Origin: Pseudeuparius sepicola
Taxonomy: Eukaryota > Arthropoda > Insecta > Coleoptera > Anthribidae
NCBI GenBank assembly: GCA_963920635.1
Contig: OY987307.1
Coordinates: 22,459,735-22,523,734 of the forward strand
DNA: 64,000 nt
Direction: 5' to 3'
This document shows, in pieces, positions 14,001-26,000 of the stretch; the first letter of the stretch is position 1; the number at the start of each line of letters is the position of its first letter. A program made the translations under genes and the position numbers. The notes beneath the pieces were generated by a model. That model had not been told where the DNA came from. It saw only the letters and a list, made by a program, of their open reading frames with translations, and searched no databases.

Positions 14001-17000
14001 AAACCAATAATGTAATTTTATTTTATTTATTATAATTGTTACGAAATTTGAATTATCTACTTATCTCCAAAAATGCCTTTTATTATATAGGACTAAGTTG
14101 GTCACGTGACTACGCGATTATGCGTTAGCGCCATGGCCTGTCTTTATCGTTGGCCTCGTGTCTCGTCGTAATGTTGTCACAACGATATCGGTTGAACTTT
14201 TCAAATCAACTGACAGGGGCTTTAAGTCGCTGGTGCCAGTTGTTATACACTATAGGTTAGGTTAAGTTGTGAATTCATTCCTTTGAATAAAGAACCCCAG
14301 GAAGGGGCAAATTTGGGCTTAACGCTCGACCGGACAGTCTCTGCCTATGGCGGGATGCCATTACAGTGGCGCGCACCTTTGAGTCGTTTCGACAAACTAA
14401 TCGAGGCAGAATTTTTCATTTTTCGTGAAATCAGTACCTACATTACAGGCAAACATTTATAAAGCACGTTTATGTTTTAAGTTTAGGAATCCTTGATAAT
14501 ACAGCAATTCTAATTTTAAATTTCCAATCATGAAGAAGTAGGTACTTACACAAACGCCTACGCCAGTTTGGTGCATGGCCTCAAAAGTTAATTTAAATTA
14601 CAAAATTACTTACCGATGGATTGTTATCAAACATTTTAGTTTTGGCGGTCAGCGAAGTGTCACCGCACAGCTAAACATAATAACTTACCACATACTGACA
14701 CTTATCACCGTGTCAGATATCAAAATATCGTGTCAAAACTTAGCTCCTACACAGGGCGATTTCCATCTCACGTATTTTATAATACACATAGGGCTTTGAC
14801 TCCTTCCCGGGATTCTTCATTCAAAGGTTCATTCCTTTTTTGTTCGTTTTTTGCAGGAGGACGGCGGACGTGAGATCGGTGGGTTACTCGGAACTGTTCT
14901 CGCTATCGAGAGAAGACGTCCTGGCGGCCATGAAGGATTACCCGGAAGCCCAGGAGATCCTGCAGGCCCTCGGCAGAAAAAGGCTCATGGAAGTAAGTGT
15001 AATTTATATGGCGGAGGACGTACGTTTCTTTTAATCGCATGAAAACTAAAAATAACTTTTTTCTAAAGCTGCAGAACTTGGGAGAGGATAGGATGACTTT
15101 CCATAAGTAACATGAACGTCAGTCCGTTGCCAATTCCCTCAGAGCAACCAATTATTGTTATACAAGGTGTAACAAAGAAGCAGGCAATCCCGTTAACTAC
15201 GTATCTTTGAAGCCAAAATATGACGATTTAGACTTACTTACGTGTTTAGCAAAAAGGCTTGATTTTCTCGATTATTTTGTCGGTTATATTTATTATATTA
15301 TTAATTTGGAAATTTTCTATAGGACCTTTTCTTCCAATATCGTGACGTAAAATTGTATTTAAAATATTTTGGTAATTTCGTACAATAAGCGTTTTTGTTT
15401 CAGAGATAAATTCGCTATTTAAAAGCCTGAACTCTAGAGAAATAGCCACAGAGAAGGGGGTGGCAATAATAATATTTTAGAGGCTTTTATTTAACTTTAA
15501 ATTTTGCAATTGAACTATACCAGTTCCATCCAACCAGAATATATATATATATTCTTTCCCTCAATGAACCGACCAATTGAGCTGAAATTTTGCACACACT
15601 TTTAGTGCTGGTGATAATACAATCTAGTAGGTATAGGTACTCAATATTGTAATTTATTCAAATGGCCGCCGCTCAAAGATGGCGGATCACCTATTTCTAA
15701 TTTCAGTATGGCGGATGTCTCAAAAGGCGGACGCCCCAAGATGGCGGACGCCCGAAACTAAAAAGCACAAAATAAGCTTACTAAAACGAATAAAATAATT
15801 TAGATTTTCAAAAAGCTTATCGTGCGAAATGGTTAGAAAAATAGGTACCAATTAATTTCATCAGAGAGTGATTGGTTGATAAGCAAGTAGGTACTTGCAG
15901 AAGTATGTATTTTCTTTACAATTCGCGCGATAAGCTTTTTGAAAACAAACTTTGAATTCCTAAATTTATTTTATGGTTTTTTTATTTATTATTTTTTTAA
16001 ATTTATATTTGCAAAGAAACGTCCAAGAAATAATTTGTAGAAAATACTACTGAGGACTTATATATTTTATTTATTTATTTATTATTAATCATTCATATGA
16101 ATCCGTCAAAAAATACAACTTAATGATCAGATTTTATACAGAGTGTGATCATCTAAATTTACCTTTTTACGCCCTTTTTTTCCTTGTTTATTTATTTCTT
16201 AAATATATTACTAACAATAACAAGTATTTCACAAGCAGGTTAATTAAGTCTGAGAAGACACTATTTTAAAGTTATAGATGCTAGAAATTTTAAAAAATAT
16301 ATATTTAATTTAGCAGCTATGGCTTTTAAAATAGTGTCGTTAGCATCTATGCATATTTTTAAAATACCCTTTCAAATAAATAAACCTTTGAAATGCACTA
16401 TCTTTCCCAGCTAGTTGTAAATAAACTTCTATTGATACTGGCAACCGAACATACATTCGATGACGTTTTATTTCCATCCTTAAACTCACTTATTAATGGA
16501 TACACACATTTAACTGATTTAGCAATGCCCAAGCCATTTTAATTAGAGAAAATTTAATGTTCCCCAAATTTGGGTGTCGTACTTGTATTTCCTCCTACGT
16601 GGAAAACATTCAAATATGGCTCACAAATTTAGGCAAAAACTATAAATTTCTCAATACTTTAGATTTTCTCCAATTAAAATATCTTGTTTGGGCATTGCTG
16701 AAGCCATTAAACATGGGGATCAATTAATAAGTGTGTTTAACTGCTTATGAAATACCTGGTATTGTTATTTGTTTTACTTTATTTTTAAAACAAACAAAAA
16801 CAAGTAAAAAAAATATATTTAAGAGATGAAAAAGTTGTACTCTTAGTTGCTTAATGTGAAAAAAATATAAAAGTAGAGACCAAAAAGTTGTATTCTTAGT
16901 TCCTTAATGCGAGAAAAATATAAAAGTTTTAAAAAAGTCAGTGGCGCACTTTTTTTTTCAAAAATATTGGTCACGGTACCCCCCCGGACCCCACTGGACT

Positions 17001-20000
17001 TAATAATTTGAATCTTCTTAGGGCTTAATTAACCCCTCTCTACCGTAAATAACTGCCAGATTTAAACAAAATCGGCTAAAGGATTATTAAGATGTTGTTG
17101 AAAAAAGTTTTTTTTAAGTTTTACACCCTGTATCTTGAAAACGAAGCGATACCGGACCTATGTTTATATAAAGTTTTCGTCTTAAAATCACTCAAAGAGT
17201 CACCCCTTAAAGTTTGGCTACGTACTTAAATAACACCCTGTATAATAATGTTCACAGACACTGGTAAATCTGATAAGACTTTTATATCCTCTGTAATATT
17301 ATCTACACATTGTTTTTCGGGCGTTCTTTTGTAAATTTGAATTCAAAAATGTTATTAAGTGCAACTTATTTTTGCGCCAAATCGAATTTATCTCCAAAAA
17401 ATGGGTATCATAAGAGGTATCTCTACCATATTCATCAAAAATTACAAAATAATAAAAATACGCAGTTAACACGATGAGATACTTATTTGTCACACCCTGT
17501 ATATATTTCTTATTTTGTATTATCACTACTTTCTGACTTTTCTGTTTCTCTTTTGCTGACTATCATTTTACCCTATCGAATTCTAAAAAGATCAACCATT
17601 TTATACAGTGTAAGTTTAGCAAATAGTTGTCTTTTTTTACATTGGTCAAGGCTGGACCTACACTATTCGTTGGTCCCGGTCAAGATTCTGCTCTAAGCTT
17701 AAAGCACTATCAACAACTCCCTTCGAATTTCTCGAGAGAATTTCGAAGAAAAAACCTTTCACATCATTTTATTCTAAACTCAATCGACACTCAAAGTTTG
17801 GCCTCCTGAAACTGAATCACCTGTATTTAGTTGACAAATTTCCAGGTGAAAGCCAGTGCTCGTAACCCACCCCATCACAAAGGTGACCACCACCACCACC
17901 ACCATAGGCGGCACGCGCAGCCCGACGACGGTGGCGGCGGCGGTCTCGTGGACAAAGTCAAGAGCGAGGCCAGGGCCCTACGGAACGCCCTGAAGAAGTC
18001 CAAGACGCACCGGAGGAGCGACGAGAGCCTGGAACTCCAACCTCTACATTTGCCAGGGAGTAAGGGCACCCTGAAGAGGATGTCCAGGTTAGTGAAATGG
18101 AAATGGGTTCGGATGTCCAGATCTTAAAAGATTTTGGGGGTTTCAGTGTTACCTCTGGTCGCTGATTTGGAAGTAGGACACATCTGGCAGAGAAACTTTA
18201 TACCAAGGTTACTTAAGAATATAACAGTAGTATAACTTAAAGCTGGACTAATAGATACTATATTAAAGACCTGTGCATAGCACTGTTTCAGGTTCTGAAT
18301 AAAAATATAATATCAGGAAGGAGTCAAAGCTCTATGTATATTGTAAAATACGTGAGACGGAAATAGCCCTGAGTAGTAACCAATGACGTCAAAACCTATA
18401 GACGTGGTGCCCCACTGTTAAAATGCCCTTTATTTTGATTCTAAGATTAAATATATCCATACTACTCTAAAAACATGCTACAAACAAAGACGGAAAGTCA
18501 ACCATCAACCAACTATACACCCGGCGATTCCCGGTTATAGTTCCTCCAGAATCACACTTAGATATCGCATGTTTTTTCTTGTTTGGGGGCGCCGGAAGCA
18601 TCGGAACCTCACCTGAAGACTCGGGGGATGGTCTAACGACGCCAGCCTCAGAGCCCAGAATCGAAATAAGTTCGATACGGCTCGACAAAAAGGGGGGCAA
18701 TTTCTGACAATCTCGCGACATTTACGGAATAATTTAATGGATCGCTTAGATTGTGATTAGTTCTGGGCGTCAAGCGTTTATCAAAACAAACCTGTCTATA
18801 GGTTCTGACGTCATTGGTAGTAACCAAGTTTTGGCACAATATTTGGTATCTACTATGATTGTTACGTATGTACTTTGATTGTTAGTAAAAATTATTAATG
18901 ATTTCCATGATTTCTAAAAATTAAAGTTGACAATGTTGTGCATACAAGTGCAGAATGTGGCAACTGTCAAATGAAAGAAATTTATTTTATAGTTGAAATT
19001 GATTTCCAGCAATTATTTCCAGGAATTTAGGTAATAAGTATGGTAAGTCAGTAGTGCCGATTTTGCTTATTTAAGAATTTGTCGCTATTGCACCTTTGTT
19101 ACCAGGTTGCTCAATCCATTTGTGATATATATGCTATATTAGGATACAATAACTCCATTCGTTGTACGACAAAACAAAGACCCTTTGATATTATTAATGG
19201 TCATACAGATACAATTGACCCCTTCGACATTACAGTTGGAATAATTCTAAATCAGTATATAGAGGAACGTAAGAGTAAATTAAAAATAATTTTTGACAAA
19301 GTTCATGAGACCTCGTTAAATGAAAAGTATAAGCAAAATACAAAGCATAATAAGAATAGGGAAGTATGTATCACAAAATGACAAACCTTGTATCGTTCAA
19401 TTTCAGAAAAATAAAGGGTCATTATACTATGGAAATTATAGACCCCATCTTCACAGTGCATTATGAGTAAACAATTAAGAATCATCTTTTCAGAGTAAAG
19501 TCTCACGACCTGAGCCAAGAACGAGACGATGTCGAGAGGAAAGACGAAACGAAGAGGAAAGACAGCAACGGAGGTGGGGAGCCGGTAGTCTCCCCTCTCG
19601 GGGCTGGATTACCTCTTCTACATAGATTAAGGTGGGCGTATCGAAGCTTCGATATTTCTTTATTATCGACAAATATCATTTCCTTTTGCAGGCTGCTCAA
19701 AGAAAAACAGGAGAACGAAGAGCAACAGCGCGCGAAGAGCGCTACCCCGCCCGTCCTATCTCCGACCGGGTCGTCGCTGAGGTCACCGCCGCCAATCAGC
19801 GAGGAGCCCTGCGACGAGGAACCAATGGGGGCCGCCCTGCCCCTCCTCCAGCGCATCCTCATGCTCAAGGCCAAGGAGGAGAGGGCGGCAAAGACGGCCA
19901 AGGTCGCCGCGCCAGCCGGCGGAAGGGAACGATTGCTCAGCACGATTAGTTTGAAAGGTATAGTTCAATTTCTGTAACGTAGATAGGTCCACCTAAAGTC

Positions 20001-23000
20001 TATCCAAGTTACAGCGGCAGTAGATATAAACAAAGTCACATGACCGCATTGCGATCGATTACCAGGGTCTAATATGAGATTCCCGGTGGCTTGTAATTCC
20101 GAACTAATTCTTTTAGAAGTTCTAAAAAATGCATTGACGTAGCTAAGGGGGGGCTGGGGGGGCTAAGCCCTCCCTGGTATAGAAATAGCCCCCCTGACAA
20201 ATTCTAGCGTTTATTTTTAGAATTTTTTTGACATTATAGGTTTACATTAAAAACCTTACTAAGCTGATTTAATCGTGTTGCGTGTTCGTGTTATTCCGTA
20301 TAGTAATAGGCACTGACTAAAACACTAATAATAAAATAAACCAAACTAAACAGCGGCAACACTGAACACTGGCAACACCGCCGTCACGCACACACCCCGC
20401 ACCCGACTCCGTCAGTCCGCCACACGCCACACTCACAGAATTAGCATCACTCAGGGACTCTTTAAAATAAGGGGACCCAGCATTTCACAGTCTATCACAT
20501 AGGAAAAGTGAAGCCTTTAGGGGAAGTTTGTTTTCTGTAGACTCCAAGAAGACCATATAAGTGGGCTGGTACAAGGTTATGTTATATGTCAGTGTGTCCA
20601 ATTGCCATCAGATTTTATGTGATAAGATAGTGCCATAGATTCTACAGGAGGCAAAAAATTTCCCATCATAATTCACGTTTTTTAAGTTTTCTAACTTTCA
20701 GATACTCAGATGTGACAATTAAAGAATTTAAACTATGCAATAAATTTGTTTTATTTGACAGTTGCCATATTCTGTATTTGTAGACAAAACATTGTCAGCT
20801 CTAATTTTTAGAAATCATGGAAACCAACCATTATTAATTTTTACTAACAATCAAAGTACCTGTATTATTAATAGATTCTCCAATAAAATGGCATACTTGG
20901 CATCACTGATACCATTAGAATGTGGAACGAATAGGCCTCACTTTGAAAAGTATAATGCTGGCTCCTTAATTACTTTAAAGAGTCCCTGGAATCACTGCGA
21001 ACCTGGACGGCGGGACGTGACTGCTTAATGTGATTGATATGTAATACTGCGAAGACGCCAATGTACATCAATATTTATACTTATGCAGTATCAGTATACA
21101 GAGTGAGTTTTTTCGATGTCCACTATCGGGATCTCGGAAACTAGCAGAGCTAGAACAAAGGTTAAATGGGGAAATAATTGCAGTTTTGAATGCTCAATCT
21201 AATGCCTTTTTTGTATTTTTAAAAAAGTTCATGGCTCACTAGATATTTCGAAAAGAGTGATTTTTTGCTATTTCTTCAGATCTCTGTAGCTCCGTTATTT
21301 CTGATTATACAAAAAAAACTGTAGAGACAAAAATTGTAGATAATTTTGGGCTTAATAAGATAATCTAATCCAATTTTTTATGTTGTTTGTGATTTTTTAG
21401 GTATGACATAAACTTGTGTTTTTTAAATGTAAATCATAGTTGGCTGTGGCCTTATAAAATCGGCCATTTTCTGAGCTTTCCAAAGATATAATACTCGGCA
21501 AATAAAAGAGCTATGGCTAATTTTCTGTTTTTTTTTAATTTTCACATAGTCAGCCATAGAATATTTTCATAATTACGTCCTATTTTATAATTAGACATAC
21601 TTCAAATTTTCTAATATTTTGTTTTTAGCTGGTAACAAAATGTAACAAATAAAACAAAAAATAAAAAAACTCAAATTCAAATTATTATTATTTTAAAAGG
21701 TCACCTTTTAAAATAAAAAGGTGTTCAAACAATCCACCATTATTATTTATGCAAATATTGCATCTTTTTAAAATTGAATTTGTCGCCTTTCTTAGAGAGC
21801 GCCTGTCAATACTGGTAATCGCTTCTAAAACAGCTGCTCTTAATTCAACAATTGTCTCGTACTTTATTTTGTACTGTTCCCTACAAAAAGAAATCCAAAA
21901 CATACAATCGGGGGATCGGAGCTGCCAGGAAATAGGTCTATTTCTCCCTATCCAACTATTTGGATAGAGCTGGTCTAGGTAATTTTTTACGGGCAAATAA
22001 TTATGTGGTGGAGCTCCATCATGATAATTTTTGTTTTATTTTTTACATTTTGTTACCAGCTAAAAATAAAATATTTGAAAGTTTAAAGTATGTCTTATTA
22101 ACAATAGAACGTAATTATGAAAATATTCCATGGCTGACTTTGGAAAGTTCAAAAAATGGCCGATTTGATAAGGCCACAGCCAACTATGATTTACATTTAA
22201 AAAACACAAGTTTATGTCATATCTCAAAAGTTACAAACAACATAAAAAATTGGATAAGATTACCTTATTAAGCCCAAAATTATCTACAATTTTGGTCTCA
22301 ACAGTTTTTCTGTATAATCAGAAATAACGGAGCTACAGAGATCTGATGAAATAGCAAAAAAATCCCTCTTTTCAAAGTATCTAGTGAGCCATGAACTTTT
22401 TTAAAAATCCAAAAGGGGCATTAGATTAAGCATTCAAAACTACAAATTCTTTCCTCATTTAACCTTTGTTCTAGCTCTGCTAGTTTCCGAGATCCCCATA
22501 GTGGGCATCGATAAAAACTCACCCTGTATGTAGTAAAGTTGTGTGTATTTAAATTAATAACGTTGTGCCGATTAATAAGTAAATAAGCTCTACTATAGTT
22601 TGCCTAAGTACTTTAATTTTCTTCATTTAGTTCAGTAAGTTCATTTACAAATAAGTACCTATCTAATTAATTGACAATTGACTATTCATTCATCCGAGCA
22701 ATAACCCACGATACACAGAAAACGGTATGCCCGCGCGCAGGTGCTGTGACGTAAACGGTGACGCTTATTCGACAAACTCATGGCTTACTTTTATTTTTTA
22801 ACGGGAATTTGAGTCGTTTTATAGTGAGTTAGGTAAACACATATACACCAAAGTGTTTATATGCGGCGCTCCGGCGCTTTTGTGGCTTTTGCGGGTCACT
22901 GAATCTCATCTCCTTCAGGGGCTTAAGCCCCCCCCCGGAGAAAAAAGGCTAGCTACGCCTATGAAAAAATGTGTTTTTACCTTTCGTGGATCTTTATAAA

Positions 23001-26000
23001 TGTCCTTAAATTAAGTAGCAAAACAAATTTACAGAATATACTGCTTAACACTTGACATTTTGTGACGGTCAGACCAATAAGAGAATAAGTCACGTGATGG
23101 CCAATGTTTTGATCCACTGCCTCTGTAACTTGGATAGACTTTAGGTCATGGTTGTTTACGTACCGGAAGCACCACCCATTGGCTACGGCGCCTAGCAACA
23201 AGCGGCCAGTGGTGTCGCAGATAATTCTATTTCTACCTGAGTGTTAGGTTAGGCCAGGGTGACTTTTTTCGATGCCCACTAGGGGGACCTCGGAAACTAG
23301 CAGAGCTAGAACAAAGGTTAAATGGGGAAAGAATTGCAGTTTTGAATGCTCAATCTAATGCCCCTTTTGGATTTTTAAAACAGTTCAAGGCTCACTAGAT
23401 ATTTTGAAAAGAGTGATTTTTTGCTATTTCATCAGATCTCTGTAGCTCCGTTATTTCTGATTATACAGAAAAACTGCAGAGACAAAAATTGTAGATAATT
23501 TTGGGCTTAATAAGATAATCTTATCCAATTTTTTATGTTGTTTGTGATTTTTGAGATATGACATAAACTTTTGTTTTTTAAATGTAAATCATAGTTCGCT
23601 GTGGCCTTACCAAATCGGCCATTTTTTGAGCTTTCCAAAGATATAACACTCGGCATAGTTATTATAAAGAATAACAGAGCTATTGCTAATTTTCTGATTT
23701 TTTTTCACATAATCAGCCATGGAATATTTTCATAATTACGTTTTATTTCATAAGTAGACATACTTCAAACTTTCTAATATTTTGTTTTTAGCTGGTAACT
23801 AAATGTAACTTAATAAAACAAAAATTAAAAAACTTAGATTCAAATTATTATTATTTTAAAAGGCCACCTTTTCAAATAAAAAAGGTGTTCAAATAATCCA
23901 CCGTTATTATTTATGCAAATATTGCATCTTTTTAAAACTGAATTTGTAGCCTTTCTTAGAGAGCGCCTGTCAATACTGGCAATTGCTTCTAAAACAGCTG
24001 CTCTTAATTCAGCAATTGTCTCATACTTTATTTTGTATTGTTCCCCACAAAAAGAAATCCAAAACAGACAAATCGGGGGATCGGGGCTGCCAGGAAATAG
24101 GTATATTTCTCCCTATCCGACTATTTGGATAGAGCTGATCTAGGTAATTTCTTACGCGGGCAAATAATTATGTGGTGACCGGTGGAGCTCCATCATGATA
24201 ATTTTTGTTTTATTTCGTTACATTGTGTTACAAGCTAAAAATAAAATACTTGAAAGTTTGAAGTATGTCTTATTATAAAATAGAACATAATTATGAAAAT
24301 ATTCAATGGCTGACTATATGAAAATTAAAAAAAAAATTAGAAAATTAGCCATAGCTTTTTTTATAATAACTATGCCGAGTGATATATCTTTGGAAAGCTC
24401 AAAAAATGGCCGATTTTATAAGGCCACAGCCAACTATGATTTACATTTAGAAAACACAAGTTTATGTCATATCTCAAAAATCACAAACAACATAAAATAT
24501 TCTATCAGATTATCTTATTAAGCCCAAAATTATCTACAATTTTTGTCTGTACAGTTTTTCTGTATAATCAGAAATAACGGAGCTACAGAAATCTGATGAA
24601 ATAGCAAAAAATCACTCTTTTCAAAATATCTAGTGAGCCATGAACTTTTTAAAAAATCCAAAAGGGGCATTCGATTGAGCATTCAAAACTGCAATTATTT
24701 CCCCATTTAACCTTTGTTCTAGCTCTGCTAGAGATCCCCATAGTGCGGGCATCGAAAAAAACTCACCCAGTATTATGTTGCAAATGTTGGAATATTTCAG
24801 TTTGTTACAAGTGTGGAAGTTCGTGGAAGTTTCTGGACGGCTACTGGGCTGCTATATAAGCGGCGCGTGACCGCGCTTACGGCAGTATTGTTCCATGCGA
24901 ACTCGAAGCGAATAAAAGTGAAAAGTGGTGAACGAATAGTGAAGAAAGTGTAAGTGAGTAATTATTTTAGTGCACTGTTATTCGATGACCTTGTTAAGGA
25001 TAGATACGTGAATCATTATTACTGTCGAAAAATGGAGGGGAAAAAAAGGAAGGGTGATAAACCTAAAGGTATGGACTACTGGAAAAAGTGGTGTAGTCAA
25101 GGTCAAGGGGTTTCTAATAAAGAAACTAATTTGGATTTAGCTATCAAAGCTTCAGCTACCTTGCATGCCGATAAGAAGACTGCCTACCCCGAAATCTAGT
25201 TTGGAATGCCTAGATATGTGCGATAAAAACCTTTATCCTAATATTTACACATTACTACAAATCTTGGCTACCATTCCTGTATCCACTGCTACCCCAGAAA
25301 GGTCTTTCTCGAGCCTAAGGAGACTGAAAAACTATTTACGAAACACTACAAGTGAAAACAGACTTAATGGTTTGGCTCTAATGAACATTCACTATGGAAC
25401 AGAAATTCATGCAGATGAAGTAGTGGATATATTTAAACGAAAAAGCCGAAGATTTCTTCTTTAATGGTTTTAGATTTAGCGCAGAGGAACGAAGTTAATT
25501 TATCCATTTCATTTAAAGTTAAGAACTTTATAAATATGTCGTAGTTTTTCTGATGAGTATATAGATATTAAATTTCATGTAAGTATATTTTTGTTGTTTT
25601 ATTTACTTCTCAAACTAACCCCCCCCCCCCCCCCAAAACTAAATCCTGGCTACGCCCGTGGAACCGATTATTCACTATATCCGGCCTCCCACTGGTTAAG
25701 ATGAAGACTCCACGGTATTTAAAAAAAAATGCCGGTCGGGACTTGCCCAAAAAACATATTGAAATACAAAAAATTCCGTTAATATCAGGAAAAACATATG
25801 GCAGCGATGCGCAGAACGCCTTGCAGCTTTTCGAGCGGTTCACACCTTTCGAGGACGTACGATAATGGTATGGGGCGGTATCAACATCGTCGGAAGAACT
25901 AATCTCGTTTGGTTGGAGCGGTGTCTGAATACACATATACCTAAGTCTATTTAGAGGACAGCTATAATAAGTATAAAAATATATAACAGGAAATTGTGTT

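Noticed and set aside
19503..19949. Long GC-rich ORFs on both strands
   Set aside because: They overlap Cngl exons g and h in wrong frames and run across the 60-bp intron; the spliced + frame explains the composition.
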